64,000 nt of DNA from Mesosutterella faecium (GCF_022809315.2 NZ_JAKZJU020000001.1:248001-312000), one strand, 5' to 3'. Shown: positions 26,863 through 37,100, numbered from the stretch's first letter. A program made the numbers and translations. Notes: generated by a model not told the origin, from the sequence alone.

Positions 26863-28808
26863 CAGCGCCCCCGCAGGAAAAGCCGGTCCAGGTCGGAGAG
26901 CGAGAGCTGCACCCAGGTGGGGCGCCCGTGGTTGCACTCGTCGGCGCGCTCGGTCTTCTCCATCGAGCGCAGGAGGCTGTTCATCTCCTCGCGGGTGAGC
27001 AGCCGGTGCGCCCGCACCGCCCCGTGGCAGGCCATCGTGGAGAGGATCTCGTTGCGGTGCTCCTCGAGCAGCCTCGTGCCCCCGTAGCGCCGGAAGTCCG
27101 CGAGCACCTCGCGGATCAGCCCGGGGCCCTCCTCGTCGATGCCCTGGGAGATCACCGCCGGGACGCTGCGCAGCTTCAGGTGCTCGGGCGACGCGGCCGA
27201 GACGTCGAGCCCGAGGGCGCGCAGATCCTGCGCATGCTCCTCAAAGGTCGCCATGTCGACCGGGTCCACGGAAAAAACGAGCGGGATGAGCAGCTGCTGC
27301 ACGGGCATGCGCGAGGCATCCATCTGGGCCTTGAGCCGCTCGTAGCAGATGCGCTCGTGCGCGGCGTGCATGTCGACGATCACGAGCCCCTCGCGGTTTT
27401 CCGCGAGGACATAAATGCCGCCCACCTGGGCGAGGGCCTCGCCGAGCGGATAGGGGGTGTCCCGGGTCGCGAGCCCCCCGCCGCCCGCCTCCTCGGGGCC
27501 GGCCTGCGCGGGGGCGGCCTCTGCGGCGCCGCCCGCGGGGGGCGCGAGCGTTTCAAACTCGGCGGGAACGCGCTCCGGCCCGGTCCCGCCGCGGGTATCG
27601 AAGAGCCTGAGGCAGTCCATTCCGGGAACCGGGGGCCTGCGCCGGTCGTAGCCTGGGGCGGCCCCCCGAGGGGCCTCCCTCGGGGCGCGGAAGGCCGCGG
27701 CCGCCTCCGCCGCCCCGGCCGGCCGGGAAAAGAACTCGGCCGCGCGCGGCAGGTCCTGCGCCTCGGGCTTCGGGCTCTCCCCGGAGAGCGACTCCGGGGC
27801 CCCGCCTCCGGTCATCGCCGGGGCGAGCGCGGCCTCCACCGCATGGAAGACGAACTGGTGGACGCGCTGGCTCTCGCGGAAGCGCACCTCGTTTTTGGTC
27901 GGATGGACGTTCACGTCGACCTGCGAGGGATCCACCTCGAGAAAGAGGCAGAAGGAGGGCTGGGCGCCGTTGTAGAGCACGTCGCTGTAGCCCTGGCGCA
28001 GGGCGTGCAGGAGCATCCGGTCGCGGATGCAGCGCCCGTTGACGAAAAAGTACTGCGCGTCGCTGCGCGAGCGCGCGGCGGTCGGCAGCCCCGCCCAGCC
28101 GCTCACCCGCAGCCCCTCGGACTCGGCGAACACCTCGCGCGAGGCCTGGGCGAAATCGCGCGGCAGGATCGCGTTCGCGCGCTCCCGCGCAGACTGTGCG
28201 GGCAGCACCGACACGGCGCGCCCGTTGGCGAAGAAGCGCATCTCGACGCCGGGGTGGGAGAGCGCCGCGTGCTCGAACTCGCGCAGGCAGTGCGCGGTCT
28301 CCGTCGCCTCCGACTTGAGGAACTTGCGCCGGGCCGGGGTCTTGAAGAACAGATCCGTCACCTCGACGCGCGTGCCCGTCTCCCCGGAGGCGGGCTGAAC
28401 GCCCTCCGGGCCGATGCTCCAGGCGTGATCCGCCCCGGGCACGCGGCTCGTGAGCACCAGCCCCGCGATCGAGGCGATCGAGGCGAGCGCCTCGCCGCGG
28501 AAGCCCAGGCTCGCGACGGACTCGAGCTCCAGAAGGCTGCGGATCTTGCTCGTTGCGTGGCGCCGAAGCGCGAGGGGCAGCTCCTCCTTCGGGATTCCGC
28601 AGCCGTTGTCCGACACCGCGATCCTGCGCAGCCCCCCGCCCTCGATCCGCACCTCGATGCGGCCGGCCCCCGCGTCGATCGCGTTCTCGACCAGCTCCTT
28701 CACGACGGAGGCGGGCCGCTCCACCACCTCGCCCGCGGCGATCTGGCTGATCAGCTGGTCGGAGAGCTCCGCAATCGGCCTGCGGGCCGCGCGCTTTTCT
28801 TCTGGCAT
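26862..28808 (-). CDS. mutL: DNA mismatch repair protein MutL (endonuclease type)
   Basis: 648 aa. The N-terminal GHKL ATPase has [17 protein letters not shown] and [10 protein letters not shown]. The middle (about 335-455) is a long Ala/Pro/Gly-rich linker. The C-terminal domain holds [12 protein letters not shown], which fits the metal-binding DQHA-x2-E-x4-E nickase motif (Gln to Met), together with ACHGAVRAH and CNHGRP. This is what is expected where MutH and Dam are absent. It coordinates MutS with strand nicking. Upstream gene of the mutL-miaA pair. Confidence 0.96.
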   Translation of the reverse strand: MPEEKRAARRPIAELSDQLISQIAAGEVVERPASVVKELVENAIDAGAGRIEVRIEGGGLRRIAVSDNGCGIPKEELPLALRRHATSKIRSLLELESVASLGFRGEALASIASIAGLVLTSRVPGADHAWSIGPEGVQPASGETGTRVEVTDLFFKTPARRKFLKSEATETAHCLREFEHAALSHPGVEMRFFANGRAVSVLPAQSARERANAILPRDFAQASREVFAESEGLRVSGWAGLPTAARSRSDAQYFFVNGRCIRDRMLLHALRQGYSDVLYNGAQPSFCLFLEVDPSQVDVNVHPTKNEVRFRESQRVHQFVFHAVEAALAPAMTGGGAPESLSGESPKPEAQDLPRAAEFFSRPAGAAEAAAAFRAPREAPRGAAPGYDRRRPPVPGMDCLRLFDTRGGTGPERVPAEFETLAPPAGGAAEAAPAQAGPEEAGGGGLATRDTPYPLGEALAQVGGIYVLAENREGLVIVDMHAAHERICYERLKAQMDASRMPVQQLLIPLVFSVDPVDMATFEEHAQDLRALGLDVSAASPEHLKLRSVPAVISQGIDEEGPGLIREVLADFRRYGGTRLLEEHRNEILSTMACHGAVRAHRLLTREEMNSLLRSMEKTERADECNHGRPTWVQLSLSDLDRLFLRGR

Positions 28809-28912
28809 TCGTCACTTTCCTCGAGTCGGCGGCAACGGGTTTTTTACCGCTTCCTTGTTATCATATGGAAATCTGCGGAATCCATCCGCCCTTTTCTCTG
28901 TTCGTTCTTTTT

Positions 28913-29584
28913 ATGGATTTAGCGACCATCGGCCAGCTGTTTACCGACATGAACGGGTTCCTTGCGAACCTTGCCGACAGCCACGGCCTCACCCTTTACG
29001 CGGTCATCTGCCTGATCTTTTACCTGGAGACGGGCGTCTTCATCTTTTCATTCCTGCCGGGAGACTCGCTGCTGTTCGTCGCGGGCACGGTCGCCGCGGC
29101 CGGCACCTCCAGCCCCTTCGGGCTCATGCTCGCCGTGGTGATCGGGGCGGTGATCGGCAACACCCAGGCCTACACCTTCGGGCGCTGGTTCGGGGGAAAA
29201 ATCTACACCCACAACTTCCGCTTCCTCAACCGCGAGAAGCTTTTCAAGGCGGCCGCCTTCTACGAAAAGCACGGCGGAAAAACCGTCTTCCTCGGCCGCT
29301 TCCTGCCCATCGTGCGCGCCTTCGTGCCGATCATCGCGGGCGCGGCGGGCATGACCTCCGCGCGGTTTGAATGCTATTCGTTCAGCGGAGCCGTCGCCTG
29401 GGCGGTGAGCATCATCGGGGCGGGCTACCTTTTCGGCAACATCCCCATCGTCCGCGACAACCTCACGGTGATCGTGACCCTCGGCGTCGCGGGCGCCTTC
29501 TGCGGACCGATTTTCGTCGCCTGGCTGCTGCAGCAGCTCAAGAAATTCGAGCATCGGGGCGGCGCGGCCGCGCGCAGGGACTGA
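28913..29584 (+). CDS. DedA family membrane protein
   Basis: 223 aa from MDLATIGQLF; an in-frame ATG 48 bases upstream (28865) would add 16 residues, and neither start has a clear ribosome site. DedA proteins are inner-membrane proteins, several of which recycle lipid carriers such as undecaprenyl phosphate. Signature stretches are SFLPGDSLLFVAG (about 46-58), a middle AYTFGRWFG, and FLGRFLPIVRAFVPIIAGAAGM with the conserved Arg residues. About five hydrophobic segments. Convergent with pgk. Confidence 0.85.
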   Translation: MDLATIGQLFTDMNGFLANLADSHGLTLYAVICLIFYLETGVFIFSFLPGDSLLFVAGTVAAAGTSSPFGLMLAVVIGAVIGNTQAYTFGRWFGGKIYTHNFRFLNREKLFKAAAFYEKHGGKTVFLGRFLPIVRAFVPIIAGAAGMTSARFECYSFSGAVAWAVSIIGAGYLFGNIPIVRDNLTVIVTLGVAGAFCGPIFVAWLLQQLKKFEHRGGAAARRD

Positions 29585-29626
29585 GAGGCGCTCCGCGCCC
29601 GGCGCTGCCCGGGAAGAAAGTCCTCC

Positions 29627-29660
29627 GGGGCCCCGCCTGAGCGGGGCCCCTCATTTTTTT
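29627..29660 (+). terminator. DedA terminator touching the pgk stop codon
   Basis: A perfect 10-bp stem, GGGGCCCCGC / GCGGGGCCCC, with the tetraloop CTGA, followed by TCATTTTTTT. The T-tract runs into the TAA stop of the converging pgk gene. Confidence 0.85.
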
Positions 29661-30873
29661 AGAGGCTCACCGGATCGTCGGCCCTCGCCTCGAGCGCCGC
29701 CACCGCCGGCAGAGTCTTCCCCTCGAGGAATTCGAGGAACGCGCCGCCGCCCGTGGAAATGTAAGAGACCTTGTCGGCAACGCCGAAGGAGCGGACCGCG
29801 GAAATCGTGTCGCCTCCTCCCACGATCGAGAAGGCCCCCTGGGCGGTGGCCGCCGCCACGGATTCGGCGAGCGCCTTCGTGCCGCCCGCGAAAGGCTCCA
29901 TTTCGAACACGCCCACCGGGCCGTTCCACACGATCGTCCTGGCGGCGCGGACCTCGCGGTCGAGCGCGCGGCGCGACTCGGGCCCGATGTCGAGGATCAT
30001 CTCGTCGTCGGCCACCTCGCCCACCGCGCAGGTGCGGTACGGGCCTTCGGGCGAAAAGCTCTTGGAGACCACCACATCGACGGGCAGCGGCATTTCGGCC
30101 CCCTTCGACTTCAGCGTCTCGAGCACCTTCAGGCACTCCGGCACGAGGTCGGGCTCGGCCAGCGACCGGCCGATCGAGGCGCCCCGGGCGAGCAGGAACG
30201 TGTTGGCGATGCCCCCGCCCACCACCAGCCGGTCGACCCGGCCGGCGAGGTGGTTGAGGATCGTGAGCTTGGTGGAGACCTTGGAGCCGGCCACGATCGC
30301 CATCAGGGGATGGCGCGCCTCTTCGACCGCGCGGGTGAGCGCGTCGATTTCCCGGGCGAGCAGCGGCCCGGCGCAGGCGACCTTCGCGGCCCGCGCGACC
30401 CCCTCGGTCGAGGCCTGGGCGCGGTGCGCGGTGCCGAACGCGTCGTTCACGTAGACGTCGCAGAGCGAGGCATAGCGGCGCGCGAGCTCCGGGTCGTTCT
30501 TCTTTTCGCCCTTGTTGCAGCGGCAGTTCTCAAGGAGCACGATCTCGCCGGGCTTCACCTCGACTCCGCCGAGCCAGTCGCGCACGAGCGGCACCCTGCG
30601 GCCGAGCAGCTCCGAGAGCCTCGCGGCGACGTGCTCGAGGCTGTCCTCGGGCCTGAGGCTGCCCTCGGTCGGGCGGCCCCGGTGGCTCATCACCATCACG
30701 GCCGCGCCCGCTTCGAGCGCCATGCGGTAGGCAGGCAGCGAAGCCCGCAGGCGCGTGTCGTCGGTCACGTTTCCCGCCTCGTCGTGAGGGGCGTTGAGGT
30801 CGCTTCGGATCAGGACGCGGCGGCCCTTGAGCACGCCGGATCCGGCCAGTTCTTCGAGTGTTTTGACCCGCAT
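29659..30873 (-). CDS. pgk: Phosphoglycerate kinase
   Basis: 404 aa. It interconverts 1,3-bisphosphoglycerate and 3-phosphoglycerate with ATP formation. Motifs are [37 protein letters not shown] (substrate/nucleotide Lys), [15 protein letters not shown] and [10 protein letters not shown] near the end. It is the last gene of tkt-gap-trmJ-pgk. The 120-base gap after trmJ holds a TACAAT and a GGGAGGC/GCCTCCC hairpin, so a separate promoter is possible. Confidence 0.98.
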   Translation of the reverse strand: MRVKTLEELAGSGVLKGRRVLIRSDLNAPHDEAGNVTDDTRLRASLPAYRMALEAGAAVMVMSHRGRPTEGSLRPEDSLEHVAARLSELLGRRVPLVRDWLGGVEVKPGEIVLLENCRCNKGEKKNDPELARRYASLCDVYVNDAFGTAHRAQASTEGVARAAKVACAGPLLAREIDALTRAVEEARHPLMAIVAGSKVSTKLTILNHLAGRVDRLVVGGGIANTFLLARGASIGRSLAEPDLVPECLKVLETLKSKGAEMPLPVDVVVSKSFSPEGPYRTCAVGEVADDEMILDIGPESRRALDREVRAARTIVWNGPVGVFEMEPFAGGTKALAESVAAATAQGAFSIVGGGDTISAVRSFGVADKVSYISTGGGAFLEFLEGKTLPAVAALEARADDPVSL

Positions 30874-30993
30874 GGATCACTCCCGTAAAAATGTGGGAAG
30901 AAAAAAGGAATCAAGCGGGAGGCGGCGGGCCTCCCCTTGCAGGCGCGTCTATTGTAAAAGCCGCACCGCCAAAAGGACAGGGCGCCCTGCGGC

Positions 30994-31830
30994 TCAGCGC
31001 GCCCGGCCGGCCCTCCAGCCGCCCCCGGGCTCTGCCGCCCGCTGCGGCTGCCCCGGGCGGGCCTTTCTCGGGCGGATGACCGCCGCGCAGATCGCCCTCA
31101 GCAGCACCACCTCGTCGTCGCTTGGCGCGGCGCGGTCAAACAGCGTGCGCAGCCGCTCCATGATCCGGTGCGGGTCGCCCGGGGCGGTCATCCCGACCGC
31201 CTCAAGCGCCCGCTCCAGGTGCCCCATGAAGCCGTCCATCGCCTCGGCCGAGGCGGGGGCGGCGCGCCGGAAGCGCTTCTCCCAGGGCAGCAGCGTCCCG
31301 CCCTCGCCGGAGGCGAGCCGCAGGGCTCGCCTCATCTCGTAGGCGCAGACCTGCACGGCCTGCGCGAGGTTGAGGCTCGTCATCGACTCCGAGGCGGGGA
31401 TGGCGGCGATGCCCTGGCAGAGCAGCACCTCGCTGTTCGCAAGCCCGTCGCGCTCGGTGCCGAACACAAAGGCGATGTCGCCCGCGGCCCCGGGGTCGGC
31501 GAGCATCCGGGCCGAGGACCGGGCCGCTTCCTCGAGCCCGCAGATCGGCGGGCCGTACTCCCGGTCGTAGCCCGAGAGCGCCCAGGCGAAGCGCACGCCC
31601 TCGAGCGCCTCGCTCAGGGTGTCGGTCCGGCGGCTCGAGCGCAGGACGTCGAGCGCCTGGGTGGAAAGGCGCACCGCATCCGGGTCCCCGCGGTAGTCGC
31701 ACACCCGGGGATTCGACACCCAGAGGCTGCCGAAGCCCATGGTTTTCACCGCGCGGGCGGCCGCGCCGATGTTGGCGGGAATGCTGGGATCGGCGAGCAC
31801 GAAGCGCACGCGCGAAAAGAAATCCTTCAT
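30994..31830 (-). CDS. trmJ: tRNA (cytidine/uridine-2'-O-)-methyltransferase TrmJ
   Basis: 278 aa from MKDFFSRVRFVLADPS, the only sensible start. SPOUT-fold enzyme that 2'-O-methylates position 32 of the tRNA anticodon loop using SAM. Family motifs: PANIGAAARAVKTMGF, VFGTERDGLANSE and ASESMTSLNLAQAVQVCAYEM, which builds the SAM-binding knot. The C-terminal helical part ends in a Pro/Arg-rich tail. It sits between gap and pgk in a carbon-metabolism cluster, 122 bases after gap; no strong ribosome site is visible. Confidence 0.93.
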   Translation of the reverse strand: MKDFFSRVRFVLADPSIPANIGAAARAVKTMGFGSLWVSNPRVCDYRGDPDAVRLSTQALDVLRSSRRTDTLSEALEGVRFAWALSGYDREYGPPICGLEEAARSSARMLADPGAAGDIAFVFGTERDGLANSEVLLCQGIAAIPASESMTSLNLAQAVQVCAYEMRRALRLASGEGGTLLPWEKRFRRAAPASAEAMDGFMGHLERALEAVGMTAPGDPHRIMERLRTLFDRAAPSDDEVVLLRAICAAVIRPRKARPGQPQRAAEPGGGWRAGRAR

Positions 31831-31952
31831 CTGCTTAAAGGCTTCAAAGGGGGAAAAATCAGGGAACAAGGCGGACGCGGCCCGTCTTCTTCGGCTGGAG
31901 AAGAGGGCCGTCCGGGCGGCCCCGGGGCCTTTCCCCCGGGCCGCAGGCCGCC

Positions 31953-32975
31953 TTACTTCGCGAGCGCCATCGCGCGGGCGGTGTCGAGCATGCGGCAGGA
32001 GAAGCCCCACTCGTTGTCGTACCAGGAGCCGACCTTCACGAAGTTCGAGCGGCCGCCGATCACGCGCGTGAGCGTCGCGTCGAAAGTCGAGGAGGCGCTC
32101 GTGTGGCAGAAGTCGCAGGAGACCAGCATTTCGTCGCTGTAGGCGAGCACGCCCTTGTAGTCGGGCTTCGAGGCCTCGTCCTTCATGATGGCGTTGACTT
32201 CCTCGGGGGTCGTCTCCCGGGCCGCCTCGAAAGTGAGGTCGACGAAGGACACGTCCATCGTGGGCACGCGCATCGCGAACCCGTCGAGCCTGCCGGCGAG
32301 CTCGGGCAGCACCACGCCGATCGCCTTCGCGGCCCCGGTCTTGGTCGGGATCATCGAGGCGATCGCGGAGCGGGCGCGGCGGATGTCCTTGTGGTTGCGG
32401 TCGAGCAGCACCTGGTCGTTGGTCACGGCGTGAACCGTGGTCATGAGGCCGTGGACGATGCCCAGCCTGCGGTTGAGGGCCTTCGCGAGGGGGGCGAGCC
32501 CGTTGGTCGTGCACGAGCCGTTCGAGACCACCTTCATCTCGGGCGTGAGAATGCCCTCGTTCACACCGAACACCACCATCGCGTCCGCGTCCTTGCTCGG
32601 CGCGGAGATCAGCACCTTTTTCGCGCCGGTCTTGAGATGGACGCCGGCGGTGTCGCGCGTGCGGAACTTGCCGGTGCACTCGAGCACCACGTCGACGCCG
32701 CACGAGCCCCAGTCGGTCTCCTCGGGGTTGTAGGTCGAGAAGGTGCGGATGCGGTCGCCGTTCACGACGAGGTCGCGCCCGTCGGCCACCTCGACTTCGG
32801 CGTTGAACAGGCCGTGCGTCGAGTCGTGCCGCAGCAGCAGCCGGTTGGTTTCAATCGGGCCGGTCGCATTCACCGCCACCACCTTCACGTCATCCCAGAG
32901 CTTCTCCTCGTAGAGGGCGCGCAGCGCGCAGCGGCCGATGCGGCCGAATCCGTTGATGCCAAGGCGAATTGTCAT
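31953..32975 (-). CDS. gap: Glyceraldehyde-3-phosphate dehydrogenase
   Basis: 340 aa. NAD-binding [15 protein letters not shown] at the start, catalytic Cys in SNGSCTTNG, then [10 protein letters not shown] with the active-site His, [20 protein letters not shown], and the C-terminal [13 protein letters not shown]. The common SNASCTTNC is altered at two flanking positions (Ala to Gly, second Cys to Gly), while the catalytic Cys stays. A strong GC hairpin without a T-run follows the gene. It lies 55 bases after tkt and is probably co-transcribed. Confidence 0.97.
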   Translation of the reverse strand: MTIRLGINGFGRIGRCALRALYEEKLWDDVKVVAVNATGPIETNRLLLRHDSTHGLFNAEVEVADGRDLVVNGDRIRTFSTYNPEETDWGSCGVDVVLECTGKFRTRDTAGVHLKTGAKKVLISAPSKDADAMVVFGVNEGILTPEMKVVSNGSCTTNGLAPLAKALNRRLGIVHGLMTTVHAVTNDQVLLDRNHKDIRRARSAIASMIPTKTGAAKAIGVVLPELAGRLDGFAMRVPTMDVSFVDLTFEAARETTPEEVNAIMKDEASKPDYKGVLAYSDEMLVSCDFCHTSASSTFDATLTRVIGGRSNFVKVGSWYDNEWGFSCRMLDTARAMALAK

Positions 32976-33030
32976 TTAAGGTTCCTTTAGTCCTTTCGTG
33001 TACTTTCCAGGGGTTGATTCGTTAAGTCCT

Positions 33031-35034
33031 TCAGCGCAGGAGATCCTTCACGCGGGCCACGCCGTTTTCGACCGTGAAGCCGAAAAGCGGCCACAGGGCC
33101 GAGGCCGGAGCCGAAGCCCCGAAGCGGTCGATGCCGATCGAGCTGCCGCGCCCGCCGAGGTAGCGGGCCCAGCCGGCCGTGACGCCGGCCTCGATGGTGA
33201 GCACCGGCAGCCCCTCGGGCAGCACGCTCTTTCTCCAGGCCTCGTCCTGCGCGTCGAACCGCTCGGTGCAGGGCATGGAGACCAGCCGGACGGGGATCCC
33301 CTCCTCGGCGAGCTTTGCCTGGATGTCGGCCGCGAGCTGGACTTCGGTGCCGGTCGCGACGATCACGGCGCGCGCCCCTTCGGCGTCGCGCAGCACGTAG
33401 CCGCCGCGCCTGATGTCCTCGGCGCAGCCGCCCTGCTCATGCATGAAGCGGGCGCTCTGGCGCGAGAAGATGAGGGCGCTCGGACCGTCTTTCTTCGCGA
33501 TCGCGCAGCCCCAGGCCACCGCCGCCTCGACCGTGTCGCAGGGCCTCCAGACGTCCAGCCCCGGGATGAGCCTGAGGCTCGCCGTCTGCTCAACCGGCTG
33601 GTGGGTCGGCCCGTCCTCGCCCACGCCGATCGAGTCGTGAGTGTAGACGAAGATCGAGCGGATCTTCATGAGCGCGGCCATGCGGATCGCGTTCTTCGCA
33701 TAGTCGGAGAACGTGAGGAAGGTGGCCCCGAAGGGAATGAGCCCCCCGTAGAGGGCGATGCCGTTCATGATGGCCGACATCGCGAACTCGCGCACCCCGT
33801 AGGAGATGTGCCGCCCGGAGAGGTGGTCGGCCGAGAAAGGCTCGACCCCGGTCCAGTTGGTCAGGTTCGAGCCGGTGAGGTCCGCCGAGCCCCCGAGCAT
33901 CTCGGGCACGTGCGGGCAGATGGCGGAAAGCGCCTTCTGGCTCGCCTTGCGGGTGGCGACGGTCTCGGCGGCCTGCTGCGCCCCGGAGACGGCCGCGCGC
34001 ACCACCTCCGCGTAGTCCGCGGGCAGGTCGCCGGCGATGCGGCGGCGCAGCTCCGCGGCGAGCTCCGGGTAAGCCTTCTCGTAGCGCGCGAACATCTCGT
34101 CGTAGGCCGCCTCGAGCCGGGCTCCGGCCGGACGCGCGTCAAAGGCCCTGTAGACATCCTCGGGGATCTCGAAGGGGCCGTACTCCCAGCCGATCGCCCG
34201 GCGGGTCGCGGCGATCTCCTCCTCGCCCATGGGCGAGCCGTGCACCTTGTTCGTGCCCTCGAGCTTCGGAGCGCCCTTGCCGATCGTGGTGCGGCAGATG
34301 ATGAGCGTCGGCCTCTCCTCCTGCGACTCGGCCTCGGTCAGCGCCCGGTCGACCGCGTCGATGTCGTGGCCGTCGATCGGCCCGATCACCTTCCAACCGT
34401 AGGCCTCGAAGCGCTTCTTCGTGTCGTCGCGGAACCACCCCGAGACGTTTCCGTCAATCGAAATCCCGTTGTCGTCGTACAGCGCGATGAGCCGCCCCAG
34501 GCGCCAGACGCCCGCGAGCGAGCAGGCCTCGTGGCTGATGCCCTCCATCATGCACCCGTCGCCGAGGAACACGTAGGTGCGGTTGCTGATGACGGGGAAG
34601 CCCGGGCGGTTGAATTCCGCCCCGAGGATCTTCTCGGCGAGCGCCATGCCCACGCCGTTGGCAATGCCCTGCCCGAGCGGCCCCGTGCTCGTCTCCACGC
34701 CGGGGGTCACGCCGTATTCGGGATGGCCCGGCGTGCGCGAGCCGAGCTGCCGGAAGGCGCGGATGTCGTCCATCGACAGGTCGTAGCCCGTGAGGTGCAG
34801 CAGCGCGTACTGCAGCATGGAGCCGTGCCCGTTCGAGAGGATGAACCGGTCGCGCCCCAGCCACTTCGGATCGGCGGGATTGTGCCGCAGATGCCGCGTC
34901 CAGAGCGCCACGGCGATGTCGGCCATGCCGAGGGGCATGCCGGGGTGGCCCGATTTCGCTTTCTGGACGGCATCCATGGCAAGGGCGCGGATCGCCGAGG
35001 CGAGCCGCTGCGGGGAAACTGAAGAGTTGGGCAT
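33031..35034 (-). CDS. tkt: Transketolase
   Basis: 667 aa. It moves two-carbon units in the pentose phosphate pathway using thiamine diphosphate. The TPP motif is [20 protein letters not shown] with the second part DDNGISIDG; other conserved parts are [39 protein letters not shown] and SRQSARFM. It heads tkt-gap-trmJ-pgk. No Shine-Dalgarno sequence is seen before the ATG, and a TAGCAT lies only 6 bases upstream, so a leaderless transcript is possible. Confidence 0.97.
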   Translation of the reverse strand: MPNSSVSPQRLASAIRALAMDAVQKAKSGHPGMPLGMADIAVALWTRHLRHNPADPKWLGRDRFILSNGHGSMLQYALLHLTGYDLSMDDIRAFRQLGSRTPGHPEYGVTPGVETSTGPLGQGIANGVGMALAEKILGAEFNRPGFPVISNRTYVFLGDGCMMEGISHEACSLAGVWRLGRLIALYDDNGISIDGNVSGWFRDDTKKRFEAYGWKVIGPIDGHDIDAVDRALTEAESQEERPTLIICRTTIGKGAPKLEGTNKVHGSPMGEEEIAATRRAIGWEYGPFEIPEDVYRAFDARPAGARLEAAYDEMFARYEKAYPELAAELRRRIAGDLPADYAEVVRAAVSGAQQAAETVATRKASQKALSAICPHVPEMLGGSADLTGSNLTNWTGVEPFSADHLSGRHISYGVREFAMSAIMNGIALYGGLIPFGATFLTFSDYAKNAIRMAALMKIRSIFVYTHDSIGVGEDGPTHQPVEQTASLRLIPGLDVWRPCDTVEAAVAWGCAIAKKDGPSALIFSRQSARFMHEQGGCAEDIRRGGYVLRDAEGARAVIVATGTEVQLAADIQAKLAEEGIPVRLVSMPCTERFDAQDEAWRKSVLPEGLPVLTIEAGVTAGWARYLGGRGSSIGIDRFGASAPASALWPLFGFTVENGVARVKDLLR

Positions 35035-35203
35035 TTTTGTATGCTAAGGATTCTGAGAGGTGAATTAATATTGCGGTCGGGGAAACGCGGCGGCGAGCCG
35101 CGCCCCGTCCCCTGGAATTTTAATGTCTTTCGGCGGCCTCCAGCGGCAAAAGGCGTCCTGGGGCTCCAGGGCGGCCGCCGCCGGGAATAAAGGAGCTTTC
35201 AAG

Positions 35204-35926
35204 TTGACCACCCCGCGTTTTTACGTGCCCGGACCCTGGGCCGAAGGCCGCATCGAGCTGCCGCAGAAGGCCTCGCACCATGCGATGATCGTTCTTCGGC
35301 TGCGCTCCGGCGACCGGGCGGAGGTCTTCGACGGCCGCGGCAGGTGCGTGGAGGGCCGCCTCGTGTTCAGCAGCGAAGGCACCGTGCTGCTCGACCCGAA
35401 GCCGCTCGACCGCAGCCTCGAGTCCCCGCTGCGGCTCACGCTCGCCCAGGCCTTCGTTTCTCCCGAGAAGCTCGACTGGATTGTGGAGAAGGCCGTTGAG
35501 ATCGGCGCGGCCGAAATCGACCTTTTCCCGGCCCGGCGCTGCGTGACGCGGCTCTCGGGCGAAAAGCTCAGGAAGCGCCTTGAAAAGCTGGAGTCGTGCG
35601 CCATCGCGGCCTGCGAGCAGTGCGGCCGCAGCGTGCTGCCGCCGCTGAAGGCCTGGCCCAGCCTCGAGGCCATGCTCTCGGGGGTGCGCGCCGAAAGGCG
35701 CTTCATCCTCGCCCCGTCGGCCGGGCGCGCGCCCGCGCTTTCGGGCGCAGCCTCGGCCGCCTTCGCCGTCGGTCCCGAGGGGGGATTTGAAGACTCGGAG
35801 CTGCTCGCGGCCGACAGCCTCGGGTGGGAGCGCGCCCTTCTCGGCCCGAGGATCCTGCGCACGGAGACCGCGGGGCTCGCGGCGCTCGCCGCGGCCAACG
35901 CAGCCGCGGGCGACTATCTCCTCTGA
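35204..35926 (+). CDS. rsmE: 16S rRNA (uracil(1498)-N(3))-methyltransferase
   Basis: 240 aa. The start is set at a TTG (LTTPRFYVPGPW), because an excellent AAAGGAG site lies 8 bases before it and the protein then matches the family; an in-frame ATG at 35123 would add 27 unrelated residues. SPOUT-type SAM enzyme that methylates U1498 of 16S rRNA. Motifs are HHAMIVLRLRSGD, QAFVSPEKLDWIVEKAVEIGA, FAVGPEGGFEDSEL and LGPRILRTETAGLAAL. Divergent from tkt. Confidence 0.93.
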   Translation: MTTPRFYVPGPWAEGRIELPQKASHHAMIVLRLRSGDRAEVFDGRGRCVEGRLVFSSEGTVLLDPKPLDRSLESPLRLTLAQAFVSPEKLDWIVEKAVEIGAAEIDLFPARRCVTRLSGEKLRKRLEKLESCAIAACEQCGRSVLPPLKAWPSLEAMLSGVRAERRFILAPSAGRAPALSGAASAAFAVGPEGGFEDSELLAADSLGWERALLGPRILRTETAGLAALAAANAAAGDYLL

Positions 35927-35938
35927 GGGCGCCGCGGG

Positions 35939-35967
35939 GCCGGGCCTTCTTCAGGGCCGGCGCTTTT
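35939..35967 (+). terminator. Probable rsmE terminator overlapping the next gene's 3' end
   Basis: GCCGG / CCGGC arms with an inner extension (loop around TTCTTCA), followed by GC and TTTT. The 3' arm lies within the last codons (KRRP) of the converging gene. The T-run is short. Confidence 0.5.
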
Positions 35968-36565
35968 CCCTTGCGGTGAGGATCCGCTCGATCACGGCCC
36001 CTAGGGTCCAGTCGTAGCCGAGCGACATCACCCCCGAGACCGCCGCCGCGGCCAGGCAGACGGCTCCGGCCGGGGCGGCCTTCGCGCTGAAGTCCTCGAA
36101 GGCCGCCGCGAGCTGCGGCGAGTTGAGGCTCAGGTCAGTGAGGTCGAGCAGGATGAGGCTCACGGAGTAGGAAAAAAGCCAGGGCGCGAAGCCCGCCAGG
36201 CTCGCCACGAGCAGCGCGGCAAAGAATTTCTTGGGCGGCCGGTTGAGCGCGATGGTCGGGTCGAGCACATAGGGCCCGGTGCTTCGAAGCGATTCCTTCC
36301 ACAGCCCGATCACCAGCCCGACCAGGAAGCAGATGGCGCACAGCCCCGCCACAAGCAGCGTCATCCCGGCAATCGCGCGCAGCAGCCCGTGCATCGCGAG
36401 CAGGGGCGCCGCGACGAGAAAGAGCGCGAGCGGAAAGAGCCCCCAGCGCAGCGCGGTGCCCACCGCGCCGCGTCCGCCCAGGCGCATCAGGCGCCGCGCC
36501 ACGTAGGCGCACAGCCCGATTCCCAGGGCAAGCCCGAAAGCGACGATGAGCGTGCGAACCCACAT
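35951..36565 (-). CDS. Uncharacterized five-segment membrane protein
   Basis: 204 aa, not recognized. Hydrophobic segments at about 4-22, 42-59, 66-88, 114-140 and 166-184. A short polar stretch (about 90-112, KESLRSTGPYVLDPTIALNRPPKK) links the third and fourth, and the C-terminus is basic (REKRRP). Inner-membrane location is inferred. It lies 32 bases after the RNase-like gene and on the same strand as it and the lytic transglycosylase, so the three may be one unit. No catalytic motif is apparent. Confidence 0.7.
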   Translation of the reverse strand: MWVRTLIVAFGLALGIGLCAYVARRLMRLGGRGAVGTALRWGLFPLALFLVAAPLLAMHGLLRAIAGMTLLVAGLCAICFLVGLVIGLWKESLRSTGPYVLDPTIALNRPPKKFFAALLVASLAGFAPWLFSYSVSLILLDLTDLSLNSPQLAAAFEDFSAKAAPAGAVCLAAAAVSGVMSLGYDWTLGAVIERILTAREKRRP

Positions 36566-36597
36566 GGGCGTTTCTCCTGTTTACAGCCGGGCGGCGG

Positions 36598-37038
36598 CTA
36601 CTCCCGGATCCGGTGCAGCACCTCGTAGTCGTCGGAGGTGTACCAGTACTCGCCGCTGGTCGCGACGCTGCCCTTCTTGCCGAGGCCGGCTACGATGCGG
36701 CGCTTGCCCGTCCCCTTCACGCCGGGGGTGGGAACGATATAGAGGCGGTAGTACCCGCGCCGCTTGATGGGGAGCTTCTTCTGCCGGTTGCGGAAAACGA
36801 GGCCGTCGTCCTTGTATTCGAAGGGGCCGCCCGCCTTGATGGCCGCGAGCTTCGCCCGCGCCTCCGGGGGCAGGTCCTTCACCGAAATCTCCTCGGCGGC
36901 GCCCCAGAGGCTTCCCCAGCGGCCTTTCTCAGACACGCCGGGCGAAAAGACGATGGCGGCGATCGCAATGGTGAGAAGGACTGCGAGAACGCCGGCTCCG
37001 AAAAGGGAGCGGGACCTGTCGAGCAGTTTCTTCAGCAT
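36598..37038 (-). CDS. Membrane-anchored RNase N1/T1 (barnase-like) fold protein lacking catalytic residues
   Basis: 146 aa. A membrane anchor or signal helix at about 14-33 is followed by a microbial-RNase domain (about 56-144): LPPEA, GLVFRNRQKKLP, RRGYYRLYIVPTPG, KRRIVAG and EYWYTSDDY align with RNase Sa-type enzymes. Aligned to RNase Sa, the general base Glu54 is Leu99, Arg65 is Thr110 and the general acid His85 is Asp137; Arg69 is kept as Arg114. The fold looks preserved but the known triad is absent, so it is probably not an RNase of the classical mechanism. No barstar-type inhibitor gene is adjacent. It is 62 bases after the lytic transglycosylase gene. Confidence 0.75.
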   Translation of the reverse strand: MLKKLLDRSRSLFGAGVLAVLLTIAIAAIVFSPGVSEKGRWGSLWGAAEEISVKDLPPEARAKLAAIKAGGPFEYKDDGLVFRNRQKKLPIKRRGYYRLYIVPTPGVKGTGKRRIVAGLGKKGSVATSGEYWYTSDDYEVLHRIRE

Positions 37039-37100
37039 AGCGGCTCTTCCTTGGGCGCCGGCGGGGGCTCGGGGCTGCGGCGTTTTCCCGCCGCGCGCCT

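Noticed and set aside
36598..37038. Barnase/barstar toxin-antitoxin pair
   Set aside because: The RNase-like protein lacks the catalytic triad, and neither neighbour resembles barstar (one is a membrane protein, the other a lytic transglycosylase).
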